Source: Byssovorax sp.
GTDB lineage: Bacteria > Myxococcota_A > Polyangia > Polyangiales > Polyangiaceae
Length of the DNA stretch: 64,000 nucleotides
Direction of reading: 5' to 3'
NCBI GenBank assembly: GCA_025362495.1
Contig: JANYGI010000007.1
Span: forward strand, 34,053-98,052
The position numbers and the translations under genes are program-made. Shown in pieces: positions 18,365 to 27,132 of the stretch; the first letter of the stretch is position 1, and each line of letters opens with the position of its first letter. Under the pieces are notes generated by a model, which searched no databases, was not told the origin of the DNA, and worked only from the letters and a program-made list of their open reading frames with translations.

Positions 18365-19753
18365 ATGACGACCTCCCACGAAGCTCGAGCTGTCCGCGAC
18401 CTCCCCGTTTCGCGGCGCGCGGTGACGGTCCCCGGGGCGAACCTCGCCGACGCCGTCCGTCTCTGCGATCCGTTCACCCCGCTCGATCCCCGCCAGGATG
18501 AGATCATCCACGAAGACCTGAGCGCCATCCGCGGTGGTGATCGGCTGAAAAGGGTCGTCCGCGATATCCGGCGCGCGGGGAGCACGACGACGCTGCACTT
18601 CCTCAGCGGGCACCTCGGCAGCGGCAAGACGACCGAGCTGCTGCGCATGAAGGAGCGCCTGGAGACCGCGGAGGCAGACCAGCCGCTCACGACCACGCTG
18701 TTCCTCGACGCCGATGCGATGCTCGATCGCAACGACGTCGATCTCGAGGACATCCTCGTCGCGCTCTGGCACCTCGTCTATGAACTGCACCCGGTCGCAG
18801 CGGCCAAGGTGCTGACACCGATCTGGAAGTCGCAGATCAAAGCCGGGCACTTCAGCGTTGTCGCCAACGCTGAAGCGCCCGAAGCGTTGAAGAAGTTGCT
18901 CGGAGACATCCGCTTTCCGAGCCCCGATCAGAAGCACAAGGTGCGTGTTGCCCTCGGCTCGGTAACGCCGACGTTCATCGAAGGTCTCAACAAGGGGTCG
19001 GCGGAGATCGCGAAGACGCCTCCGAACGATCACGCCGGACCGGTCGTGGTCCTCATCGACAATCTGGAGAAGCTGAGTCAGGGGCAGAAAGCGAGCGTCG
19101 AGCGCCTCTACTTGGAGCGTATGGGCGCGCTCAAGAGTCTCGAAGCGCACCTCGTGATCACGGTGCCCCTCTACCTCTGTTACGCAGATGCGGGCGCGAG
19201 CCTGATTGGCCTGTACGGCGGCGAGATCGTGGTCGTGCGGATGATCGAGACCAGGAAGCGCGTCTCCGATGGCGGCGGCGACAACCCGGCCGGGCGTGTC
19301 CTCTGGTATGGGGCCCTGCCGGTCCCGCTCGCCAGCTCTTCGAGAAGTAGAGAAGCGAAGGCCGCGCGCCGGAATCGGCGAGCGTTGCTATCGGAGCACA
19401 AGCGGCTCGTACTTCGATCTGAGGCGTGCGCGCAACTCCTCGACTCGCTCGACCGTCTTCCACGTGTAGAGCGTGCAGCGCGAGCTTCGGCGGAGCGATC
19501 ACGTACGCGCCGCTGCCGCGTTGGGCTCGTCGGGCTCGTCGGCCTCCGCCGAGCCCCCTCTGTGCTGACGCCGAGGCCTGCGGAGCGAGCGCTGTCGTCG
19601 CTGCCGACGGGGGTGGCGAGCCGCGCCCGCAGGCGAGTTCGCCGACCAGCGGAGACACGACCCCCCGCGTGGAGCGTCGCCGTGTCGCCGCCCCGCGAGC
19701 GCGGCCTCCGACCACTGCGTCCGATCGCCGGCTACTTCGACGTGAACGCGTAG
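18365..19753 (+). pseudogene. P-loop ATPase (AAA/STAND-like), C-terminal part apparently frameshifted
   Basis: Walker A GHLGSGKTTEL, Walker B VVVLIDNLEKL; after about 19250 the frame becomes Arg-rich while another frame (19269..19469) reads ALREVEKRRPRAGIGERCYRSTSGSYFDLRRA. Confidence 0.6.
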
Positions 19754-21378
19754 ACCGCAGAGTTGCCCGCCGCGAAGATCCGCCCCTTGGCCGCGATCGG
19801 CGTCGAGAACCTCTTCAATCCGCTCATCACATCTCCGGCGCCGCCGCCGGTGAAGATCGCTTTCCCCGTGTCGGCGTCGAAGCCATGCAGCTTCCCGTCG
19901 CCCTGGACTCCCATCGTCCACACCACGGCTCCGGCGTGGCCGTCGGTCGTCGTCACCATCGGTGAGCCCGAGCCGTGCTCGTCGGCGCACCAGGCGGTGG
20001 TGATCGTCGGCGGCGATCCGATCCCGATCTTCAGCGCCACGAGGTTGCCATTCACCCCGCCGGGGCACGATTTCCCGTTGGCGTTGAAGATCACGTAGGT
20101 GCCGAGGCTCGTCGTCACGACAGCGGCAGAGTTGATGATCTCGTTGGTCGCGACCACGGCCGAGGTGACGGCGTTGCTCACCCCGCCGAGGTTGGTCCGG
20201 TCGAGCAGATACGCCTTGGAGTTCTTCCCGAGCGCGACGGCGAGCTTCGACGGCGTGGCGCCCGGCAGATCGAAGAGCACCGGGCCCGATCCGCCGATGT
20301 CGACGTCGCTCGCATCCAGCGCCTTCCAGTCGGTGGGAGCGAAGTAATTGGCCGTCGTGTTGTTGAACACCGGGCCCGCGTCGAGGCGGATGATCGCCTC
20401 GCCGCCGAGCCACGTCGGCGCACCGAAGGTGTTGCCCGTCGCGAGGAACACGTCGCTACCATCCGACGAGAGGCCGCCCGGCGCCCACGATCCGCCGCCC
20501 TGCGCCAGGGTCGCCCACGACTGCACGGCCGCGGGGTTTTCGAGCGGCACGCCGATGACCCAGCCATGGTACGCGCCGCAATCGCCGTAGTGGCCGCCAT
20601 AAGGCACGTAGAGCGTGCCACCCGCGATGATCAGGCCGCCGCGCTGGTTCTGCACCGCCGCCTCGAAGGTGAGATTGCCATTCTTCGCGACCGCGGCGAC
20701 GTCGATCGGGAAGCCCGCGCGCTCCACCCCGTCGTCGATCGAGAGCGCGTGGATCATGTGCTTCTTGGTCGCGCCGCCGTCGGGCGACATCATCGCGTCG
20801 ACGAAGATCGTGCGCGAGGGGCCGTCGATCACCGGCGTCCCGGTGATGCCGAGGGGATCGACGTTGCCGCACGGCAGATCCGAGAGCTTGAGCGGCTCGC
20901 CCAGCTGCTTGTTCCACACGGTGCCGCCGGTGGCCGCGTCGAGCGCGTACACATAGTTCTGCTCGGTCGCCGCGAAGACGAGATCCTTGCCGGTGGCGCC
21001 ACCGTCGAAGAAGAGCGGCTGCGCGTAGGTCGCGCCCTGGGTGACGGCCTTGAACGTCGGATCGACGTGCATCGCGGGCGCGACCTGCGGCGTGATCGTC
21101 GGCTGGGTATAGACGCCGTCGCGGCTCGGGTTCTTGTGGAGCTGAAGCACCGAGTCGCCGAGATCGACGGGCGCGCTGCCGCCGGTGCCGCTGGTCGTGC
21201 TGCCGCCGCCTTGCCCGCCGCCGCCGGTGGTGGCCGCGGTCGTCGTGCTCGTCGACTGACCGCCCGCGCCGCTGGTCCCGGTGGAGGAAGTCGTCCCGGT
21301 CGACGAACATGCTCCCGTGAGCGCGGAGCTCGCCACCACGATCGTCGCGGCGCGAAGGACATTTTGACGATGGATCAC
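19732..21378 (-). CDS. PQQ-like beta-propeller lipoprotein
   Basis: ALTGAC lipobox, Ser/Thr/Gly-rich linker, YVYALDAATGGTVWNKQLGEP, KAYLLDRTNLGG, HGFDADTGKAIFTGG. Confidence 0.8.
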   Translation of the reverse strand: MIHRQNVLRAATIVVASSALTGACSSTGTTSSTGTSGAGGQSTSTTTAATTGGGGQGGGSTTSGTGGSAPVDLGDSVLQLHKNPSRDGVYTQPTITPQVAPAMHVDPTFKAVTQGATYAQPLFFDGGATGKDLVFAATEQNYVYALDAATGGTVWNKQLGEPLKLSDLPCGNVDPLGITGTPVIDGPSRTIFVDAMMSPDGGATKKHMIHALSIDDGVERAGFPIDVAAVAKNGNLTFEAAVQNQRGGLIIAGGTLYVPYGGHYGDCGAYHGWVIGVPLENPAAVQSWATLAQGGGSWAPGGLSSDGSDVFLATGNTFGAPTWLGGEAIIRLDAGPVFNNTTANYFAPTDWKALDASDVDIGGSGPVLFDLPGATPSKLAVALGKNSKAYLLDRTNLGGVSNAVTSAVVATNEIINSAAVVTTSLGTYVIFNANGKSCPGGVNGNLVALKIGIGSPPTITTAWCADEHGSGSPMVTTTDGHAGAVVWTMGVQGDGKLHGFDADTGKAIFTGGGAGDVMSGLKRFSTPIAAKGRIFAAGNSAVYAFTSK

Positions 21379-21575
21379 AGGACCTCCCGAGGCTCGAAAA
21401 GAAGGCTAAAGACGCGCGGGACGGGTTCTCCGACCGCGCCGGACGAAGCTAGCGCATTTACCCTCGGCGCGATCGACAGGTCGAGATCGTCCCGGGTCGC
21501 GACCTCCGCTACGCTGCGCTGCTCGATGATCCGAACCTCGACCACCACCGCCATGATGCCCGGGCGCGAGCTCCG

Positions 21576-22937
21576 ATGACGACCATCCTGATCGTCGACG
21601 ACGAACGGGTGATCCGCGACGGCCTCGTCCGCTCGATCAAGGGCGCCGGCTTCGAGACGCGCGCCGCCGAGGGCGTCGTGCAGGCCCGCGCCGAGATCGC
21701 CCGCGGCGGCGTCGACGGCGTGCTCCTCGACATCCGCCTCAAGGACGGCAGCGGCCTCGAGCTGCTCTCCGAGCTCCGCGTCAGCCACCCGAGCTTGCCG
21801 GTGATCATGGCGACGGCGTACGGCGACAGCGAGCGCACGATCGAGGCGATGAAGCTCGGCGCGTTCGAGTACCTCACCAAGCCCTTCGATCTCGATCGGC
21901 TGGTGGAGACGCTCCGTCGCGCCGTCAGCAGCGCGCCCGCGGCGGCGGCGCCGAGCCCGCTCACCGCGAGCGACGAGGGCGTGCGCCTCGTCGGCTCCAG
22001 CGCGACGATGCTCTCGGTGTGGAAGGCGATCGGCCGCGCCGCGTCGTCGATGGTCTCGGTGCTGATCACCGGCGAGAGCGGCACGGGCAAGGAGCTCGTC
22101 GCCCGCGCCATCCACGACCACAGCGCGCGCAAGGCCGGGCCGTTCATCGCCGTCAACATCGCGGCGCTCCCGTCGACGCTGGTCGAGAGCGAGCTCTTCG
22201 GCCACGAAAAGGGCGCGTTCACGGGCGCCGCGGCGCGCCGCGAGGGGCGCTTCGAGGCCGCGGCGGGCGGCACGCTCTTCCTCGACGAGATCGGCGATCT
22301 CGATCCGGGCCTGCAAACCAAGCTCCTTCGCGTGCTGCAAGAGGGCACGTTCGAGCGCGTCGGCAGCCAGGAGACGATCCGCTCGACGGCGCGGATCGTC
22401 GCGGCCACGTCGCGCCCGGTGCTGCCGAAGACGCCCGGCGCCACCCTGCGCGAGGATCTCTTCTACCGCCTCGCGGTGCTCCACATCGAGCTGCCGCCGC
22501 TGCGCGAGCGCCGCAGCGACATCCCCGTGCTCGTGCAATCGTTCCTGCACCACCTGCCTGGGCCGCGGCGCGCCGTGTCCGAAGCGGCGATGGCGCGGCT
22601 GCTCGCGCACGCGTTTCCCGGCAACGTGCGCGAGCTGCTCCACGTGCTCGAGCGCGCCTCGGTGATGTCGACGTCGGAGGTGCTCGACGAGGCCGATCTC
22701 GCGCTGCCGCTGCTCCCGACGATGAACGCGATCACGACGTCGCTCGCGCCCGCGGCGATCGACGACGACGACGATCTCGATCTCCGCCGCGCCACCGCGG
22801 CGCTGGAGCGTCGCTTGATCGAGCGCGCCCTCGCCCGCGCCGCGGGCAACCGGGCCGAGGCCGCGCGCCTCCTCGGCATCGGCCGCCCCAACCTCTACGC
22901 CAAGATGCGCGAGCTCGGCCTCTCCACCGAGCGCTGA
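21576..22937 (+). CDS. NtrC-family sigma54-dependent response regulator
   Basis: receiver TILIVDDERVIRDGL...DGVLLDIRL; GESGTGKELVARAIH; ELFGHEKGAFTGA; C-terminal Fis-like helix-turn-helix. Confidence 0.95.
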   Translation: MTTILIVDDERVIRDGLVRSIKGAGFETRAAEGVVQARAEIARGGVDGVLLDIRLKDGSGLELLSELRVSHPSLPVIMATAYGDSERTIEAMKLGAFEYLTKPFDLDRLVETLRRAVSSAPAAAAPSPLTASDEGVRLVGSSATMLSVWKAIGRAASSMVSVLITGESGTGKELVARAIHDHSARKAGPFIAVNIAALPSTLVESELFGHEKGAFTGAAARREGRFEAAAGGTLFLDEIGDLDPGLQTKLLRVLQEGTFERVGSQETIRSTARIVAATSRPVLPKTPGATLREDLFYRLAVLHIELPPLRERRSDIPVLVQSFLHHLPGPRRAVSEAAMARLLAHAFPGNVRELLHVLERASVMSTSEVLDEADLALPLLPTMNAITTSLAPAAIDDDDDLDLRRATAALERRLIERALARAAGNRAEAARLLGIGRPNLYAKMRELGLSTER

Positions 22938-22958
22938 ACGGTTTGCGTCGCGCGCACA

Positions 22959-23046
22959 GCGTGCAACCCTGAAGCGCGAAATCCAGGGGAAAGCACGCCT
23001 GGTTCGCGTCGTGATGCAGGCCTCGACGCTCGCCCTCGGAAGGGCG
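22959..23046 (+). promoter_or_regulatory. candidate structured 5' leader of purU
   Basis: three consecutive stems: gcgtgc/gcacgc with nested ccctg/caggg; gcgtcg/cgacgc; cgccct-cgga-agggcg. Confidence 0.3.
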
Positions 23047-23133
23047 CCAAGGACGGTAAGCGCCACCTCCCGGTGCAGCATTGCGAGGGATCCTCTCTTT
23101 TCGCGCGGCGCGCCTCGGTCTACATCTCTGAGG

Positions 23134-24027
23134 GTGAGCATCAACTCCGCCACCTTCCTCGTCGCCGCCCCCGATCAACCTGGGCTCGTCGCCCGCCTCG
23201 CCGGCTTCTTCTACGGCGCTGGCCTCAACATCGTGGACGCGAGCAACCACACCGACCTCTTCGATGAGGGCGGCCCGCGCTTCTTCATGCGCCTCAACAT
23301 CGATCTCGCGGGCCTCTCGTCGCCGACCGCGACGGCGGCGCTCGGCGGATCGGCCACGCGCAGCGCGCTCGAGGCGTCGTTCGGCGCGCTCTGCACGGCG
23401 CTCTCGGCCGAGTGGTCGCTCCGCTACAGCGACGACGTGGCCAAGCTGGCCATCCTCGTCACGCGCGATCCGGCGTGCCTCTACGACCTCGTGCTCCGCC
23501 AGCGCGCCGGCGAGATCGCCTGCGAAATCCCGCTGATCATCTCCAATCACCCCACGCTGGAGGGCGTCGCGCGCAGCTTCCAGATCCCGTTCTATTGCCT
23601 GCCTGTCACCGCGGCGACCAAGGCCGAGCAGGAGCGTCAGGTGCTCGAGCTGCTCAAGCGTCACCACGTCGATCTCGTCGTGCTCGCGCGCTACATGCAG
23701 ATCCTCTCGGAGGATTTCCTCACCAGCGCGCCCTCGGTGATCAACATTCACCACGGCTTTCTGCCGGCCTTCCAGGGCGCGAAGCCGTACCACCAGGCCT
23801 ACTCGCGCGGCGTGAAGCTCGTCGGCGCGACGGCGCACTACGCCACGCGCGATCTCGATCAGGGCCCGATCATCGAGCAAGACGTCGCTCGCGTGACCCA
23901 CGCCATGGGCCCCGACGACATGGCCCGCGTCGGCCGCGACGTGGAGCGACTGGTGCTGTCGCGGGCGGTTCGCGCTCACCTCGAGCGCCGCGTGATCATC
24001 GCGGGTCGTCGCACCGTCGTGCTCTGA
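23134..24027 (+). CDS. purU: formyltetrahydrofolate deformylase
   Basis: ACT-like N-terminus TFLVAAPDQPGLVARLAGFFYGAGLNIVDASNHTD; VINIHHGFLPAFQGAKPYHQAYSRGVKLVGATAHYAT; GTG start. Confidence 0.93.
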   Translation: MSINSATFLVAAPDQPGLVARLAGFFYGAGLNIVDASNHTDLFDEGGPRFFMRLNIDLAGLSSPTATAALGGSATRSALEASFGALCTALSAEWSLRYSDDVAKLAILVTRDPACLYDLVLRQRAGEIACEIPLIISNHPTLEGVARSFQIPFYCLPVTAATKAEQERQVLELLKRHHVDLVVLARYMQILSEDFLTSAPSVINIHHGFLPAFQGAKPYHQAYSRGVKLVGATAHYATRDLDQGPIIEQDVARVTHAMGPDDMARVGRDVERLVLSRAVRAHLERRVIIAGRRTVVL

Positions 24028-24256
24028 AATCGCGTCCACGAGCCAGCCCGCGTGCGACATGGGCTACGCAAGCAGGCGCCACGCGGCATTCACAGCGACG
24101 CCGCGCGAGCGACTTGCTTCGCACCTCGCGAGCGTCGCGGGAGCGCGCGGGGACGAACAATCACGCTCTCCACGGCCTGCCGAAAAACCAACACCTCCTC
24201 GGGTCGGCTCTTGCTCGGCGGCGGCGGCGGGCCCTGTCGCGCGTCGGGGAGGTTTC

Positions 24257-25872
24257 ATGTCGAGGACATCGCGCCACGCAGTTCATCTCGCGCTCCCTTT
24301 GCTCCTGAGCGCGCCCCTCGCGCTCTGGGCTTGCCAGGGGGATCGCGGTGTCCCGCCGATCGACGGGGAGACCTCCGGCGGCCCCGCTCCGGTCGAGCCG
24401 CCGATGGATCCGCAGGGCGAAGGGCCGGTGCTCTCGCCGGCCAAGGCGCCGTCGGCGATCAGCGGCGGCTCGCTGATCGCGCTCAAGGACGGCGTCACGG
24501 CCGTCGCCGCCGATCCCGATCGCGACCGCCTCTGGATCGTCGACACCAAGAAGCTCGCGCTGCGCGGATCGATCACGCTGAAGGACGGCGACGAGCCCGG
24601 TCGCGGCGCGGAAGACGGCCAGGGCCGCGTCTGGGTGGCGCTCCGGCGCGGCGGCGCGGTCGTCACGATCGACGTCGCCACGATGGCCGTCACCGCGCGC
24701 ACGCCGGTGTGCGCCGAGCCTCGCGGCGTCGCCTACGACGCGAAGAACGAGCAGATCCACGTCGCGTGCGTCGGCGGCGAGCTGGTCTCGTTCGCCGCGG
24801 CGACGGGCCTGGAGACGCGGCGTCTGCGGCTCGATCGCGATCTGCGTGACGTCGTCATCGACGGCGCCGGGCTGCGCGTCAGCCGCTTCCGCTCGGCCGA
24901 GGTGCTCTCTCTCGACGCGGCCGGCGTCGTCACCAAGCGCGTGAAGCCTCCGATCACCCTCGATTACATCCAGCGTCCGTTCGAGCCCGCGGTCGCATGG
25001 CGCACGATCGCGCTGCCCGGCGGCGGCATCGCGACGTTGCATCAATCCGGCCTCGCGGCGCCCGTGCCCGACGTCACGGCGGCCAACGCCTACTACGTGG
25101 ACCCCTGCAACGTGATCGTTCACACGGCCGTCACCGTCAACGATCCGGCGACGCCGCAGAGCCCGACGGCGGGCGGCCTCCAGGTCGCGCTCGCCGTCGA
25201 TCTGGCGATCGCGCCCGACGGCCAGCACGTCGCGATCGCGGCGGCGGGCGATCGCGCCGTCGCGACAGCGGCCACGATCTCTTTCACGAGTCGCCCGTCG
25301 CCGGGATCGCCTGCGCTTCGTGTCACCCGGAGGGGCGCGAGGACGGCCGCGTGTGGCAGTTCGAGGGCGTCGGCCTGCGCCGCACCCAGAGCGTCACCGG
25401 CGGCGTGCTCGAGACGGGAGCCCTTCACTGGTCGGGCGATTTGACGAATTTCGACGCGCTGATCGACGAGGTCCTCGTGAGCCGCATGGCCCGGGTCAAG
25501 CCCGGTCCGCTCCACGCGAAGGCGTTCGCTCGCTGGGTCGACGCGCTCCCCGCGCCGCGGCCCTCGACGCCGACCGACACCGACGCGATCACCAAGGGCA
25601 GCGCGCTCTTTCACGACGCGACGATCGGCTGCGCGACGTGCCACGCCGGCCCGAAGCTGACCAACAGCAGCCTGGCCGACATCGGCAAGGGGCCGGGGCT
25701 CAAGGTCCCGTCGCTCGTCGGCGTGGCCGCGCGCGCGCCGTTCATGCACGACGGCTGCGCCGCGACGCTGGCGGATCGCTTCGGAGCGTGCGGCGGCACC
25801 GCGCACGGATCGACGGCGTCGCTCACGCCGGACCAGGTGAGCTCCCTCGTCGCGTACATGGAGTCGCTGTGA
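24257..25872 (+). pseudogene. beta-propeller / c-type cytochrome lipoprotein interrupted by a frameshift near 25265-25285
   Basis: frame 1 propeller (MSRTSRHAV...VAIAAAGDRAVATA), then another frame carries DLFHESPVAGIACASCHPEGREDGRVW...CATCHAGPKLTNSSLADIGKG. Confidence 0.75.
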
Positions 25873-26663
25873 TCGAGCGGGCGGCCAGCGCTGCGCTGGT
25901 GATCCTCGCCGGCTCGCTCGCGTCGTCGTCGGCGGCCGCGCAGCCGGTCGCTCCGACGGCTCCAATGGCTCCAATGGCGCCAATGGCTCCAATGGCTCCA
26001 ATGGCTCCAATCGAGCCGCTGCCGCCACCGTGGCTCTTGCCGCCACCGTGGCTCGTTCCGCCGCCGCCCGCCTACCGCACTACACCGATGATCTTTCGCA
26101 ACGGCGCGTGGGAGCCGTTCAATGGCTTCTTCGAGCCCGATCTGCCGCCGCTGCCCGGCACCCCGCACGATCCCCTCGTTCCTGCCGGCGTCGCGGTCGC
26201 GACCACCGGGCTCGTCACCGCGGCCGTCGCCGTCGGCTGGCTCGTCAGCGCGGGCACGTCGAGGCCAACGTGCGGGCTGAGCGGCTGCCTCGAGCTCGCC
26301 GCTCGCGAGAGCCAGAACTACGCGACCGGCCTCATCACGGGCAGCGCCACGGCGGCGCTCTTCGGCGGCGTCGTGGCCCTGGTCGGCGCGAAAGGGCCCG
26401 CGCCGGCGCGCGTCAGCAACGCGCGCACGGTGGCGGGCCTCGCGCTCACGTCGATCGGCGTCGGGATCATGGTCACTGGCCTCGTGAACGCTGTCTCCCC
26501 GTACAGCTTCGCGCCGACCGTCCCCGGCGAGGTGACGCCTCCGGCGCCGGCTGGCCCCTCGATCTCGCCGTCGCGCGAGCGGGCCCGCGCGACGTGGTGC
26601 TGGCGTCGACGTTCACCGGCGCGATCGATCTCGGCCAGGGCGCGCTCACGAGAGCGGGGTTGA
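25869..26663 (+). CDS. Pro-rich membrane protein; C-terminus possibly truncated or fused
   Basis: GTG start overlapping the upstream TGA; VAPTAPMAPMAPMAPMAPMAPIEP; hydrophobic segments; coding quality drops after about 26550. Confidence 0.6.
   Translation: MIERAASAALVILAGSLASSSAAAQPVAPTAPMAPMAPMAPMAPMAPIEPLPPPWLLPPPWLVPPPPAYRTTPMIFRNGAWEPFNGFFEPDLPPLPGTPHDPLVPAGVAVATTGLVTAAVAVGWLVSAGTSRPTCGLSGCLELAARESQNYATGLITGSATAALFGGVVALVGAKGPAPARVSNARTVAGLALTSIGVGIMVTGLVNAVSPYSFAPTVPGEVTPPAPAGPSISPSRERARATWCWRRRSPARSISARARSRERG
25958..26011. repeat. 9-bp microsatellite ggctccaat x6
   Basis: six consecutive 9-mers, one with a single substitution; encodes (A)PM repeats. Confidence 0.95.
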
Positions 26664-26770
26664 CCGATCTGCTCGTGGCGAAGCTGCCCCCCGCAGTGAG
26701 CGACGGCTCGGCCCGCGCAGACTGCCAGTCTGCGCAGCGCGATCGACTCCGGCGCGACAGCGGTTATTGA
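26549..26770 (+). pseudogene. C-terminal remnant of a beta-propeller surface protein
   Basis: GWPLDLAVARAGPRDVVLASTFTGAIDLGQGALTRAGLTDLLVAKLPP in a frame different from the overlapping upstream CDS. Confidence 0.5.
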
Positions 26771-27078
26771 AAGCTGTCGCGCTGCCGGATCGAGCCGTCC
26801 ACGCGCGAGATGGCGTAGCGCAGCCCGGTGCCGTTCGGCGTGCGCAGCTCGATGACCCAGTAAGGGCCGGTCTGCCGCGCGGCGGTCGCCGAGGTAGAAA
26901 TTGCTTGAAAATGCGTGGCGGCGTCGGATCGCGCGGTGTTGACGGCGAGCTCGCGGCTGACCTCCGCGGGCTCGGCCTGCGTCGCGCCGGCGGAGCTGGC
27001 CTCGGCTCCGCCGCAGGCAGCGAGCCCGAGGGAAAACACGACAACCAGGAGAGTGGATGAACGGGACGGGTACTTCAT
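26764..27078 (-). CDS. small lipoprotein, hypothetical
   Basis: LGLAACGG lipobox; YWVIELRTPNGTGLRYAISRVDGSI. Confidence 0.65.
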   Translation of the reverse strand: MKYPSRSSTLLVVVFSLGLAACGGAEASSAGATQAEPAEVSRELAVNTARSDAATHFQAISTSATAARQTGPYWVIELRTPNGTGLRYAISRVDGSIRQRDSFQ

Positions 27079-27132
27079 GGTCTCACTCGGATACGATGCG
27101 TGTCCGGGTGCGCGCGTTCACGAAGACGACTC

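Noticed and set aside
16566-19753. Anti-phage defence island (Uma2 + P-loop ATPase)
   Set aside because: Uma2 proteins are very common in such genomes, the ATPase appears broken and no recognised defence effector is present
22959-23046. Known riboswitch (glycine, ZTP, GEMM/c-di-GMP) before purU
   Set aside because: Partial look-alikes (gggcgccaaggacggtaa; gcgtcgtgatgcaggc) lack the defining conserved blocks; kept only as an unclassified leader
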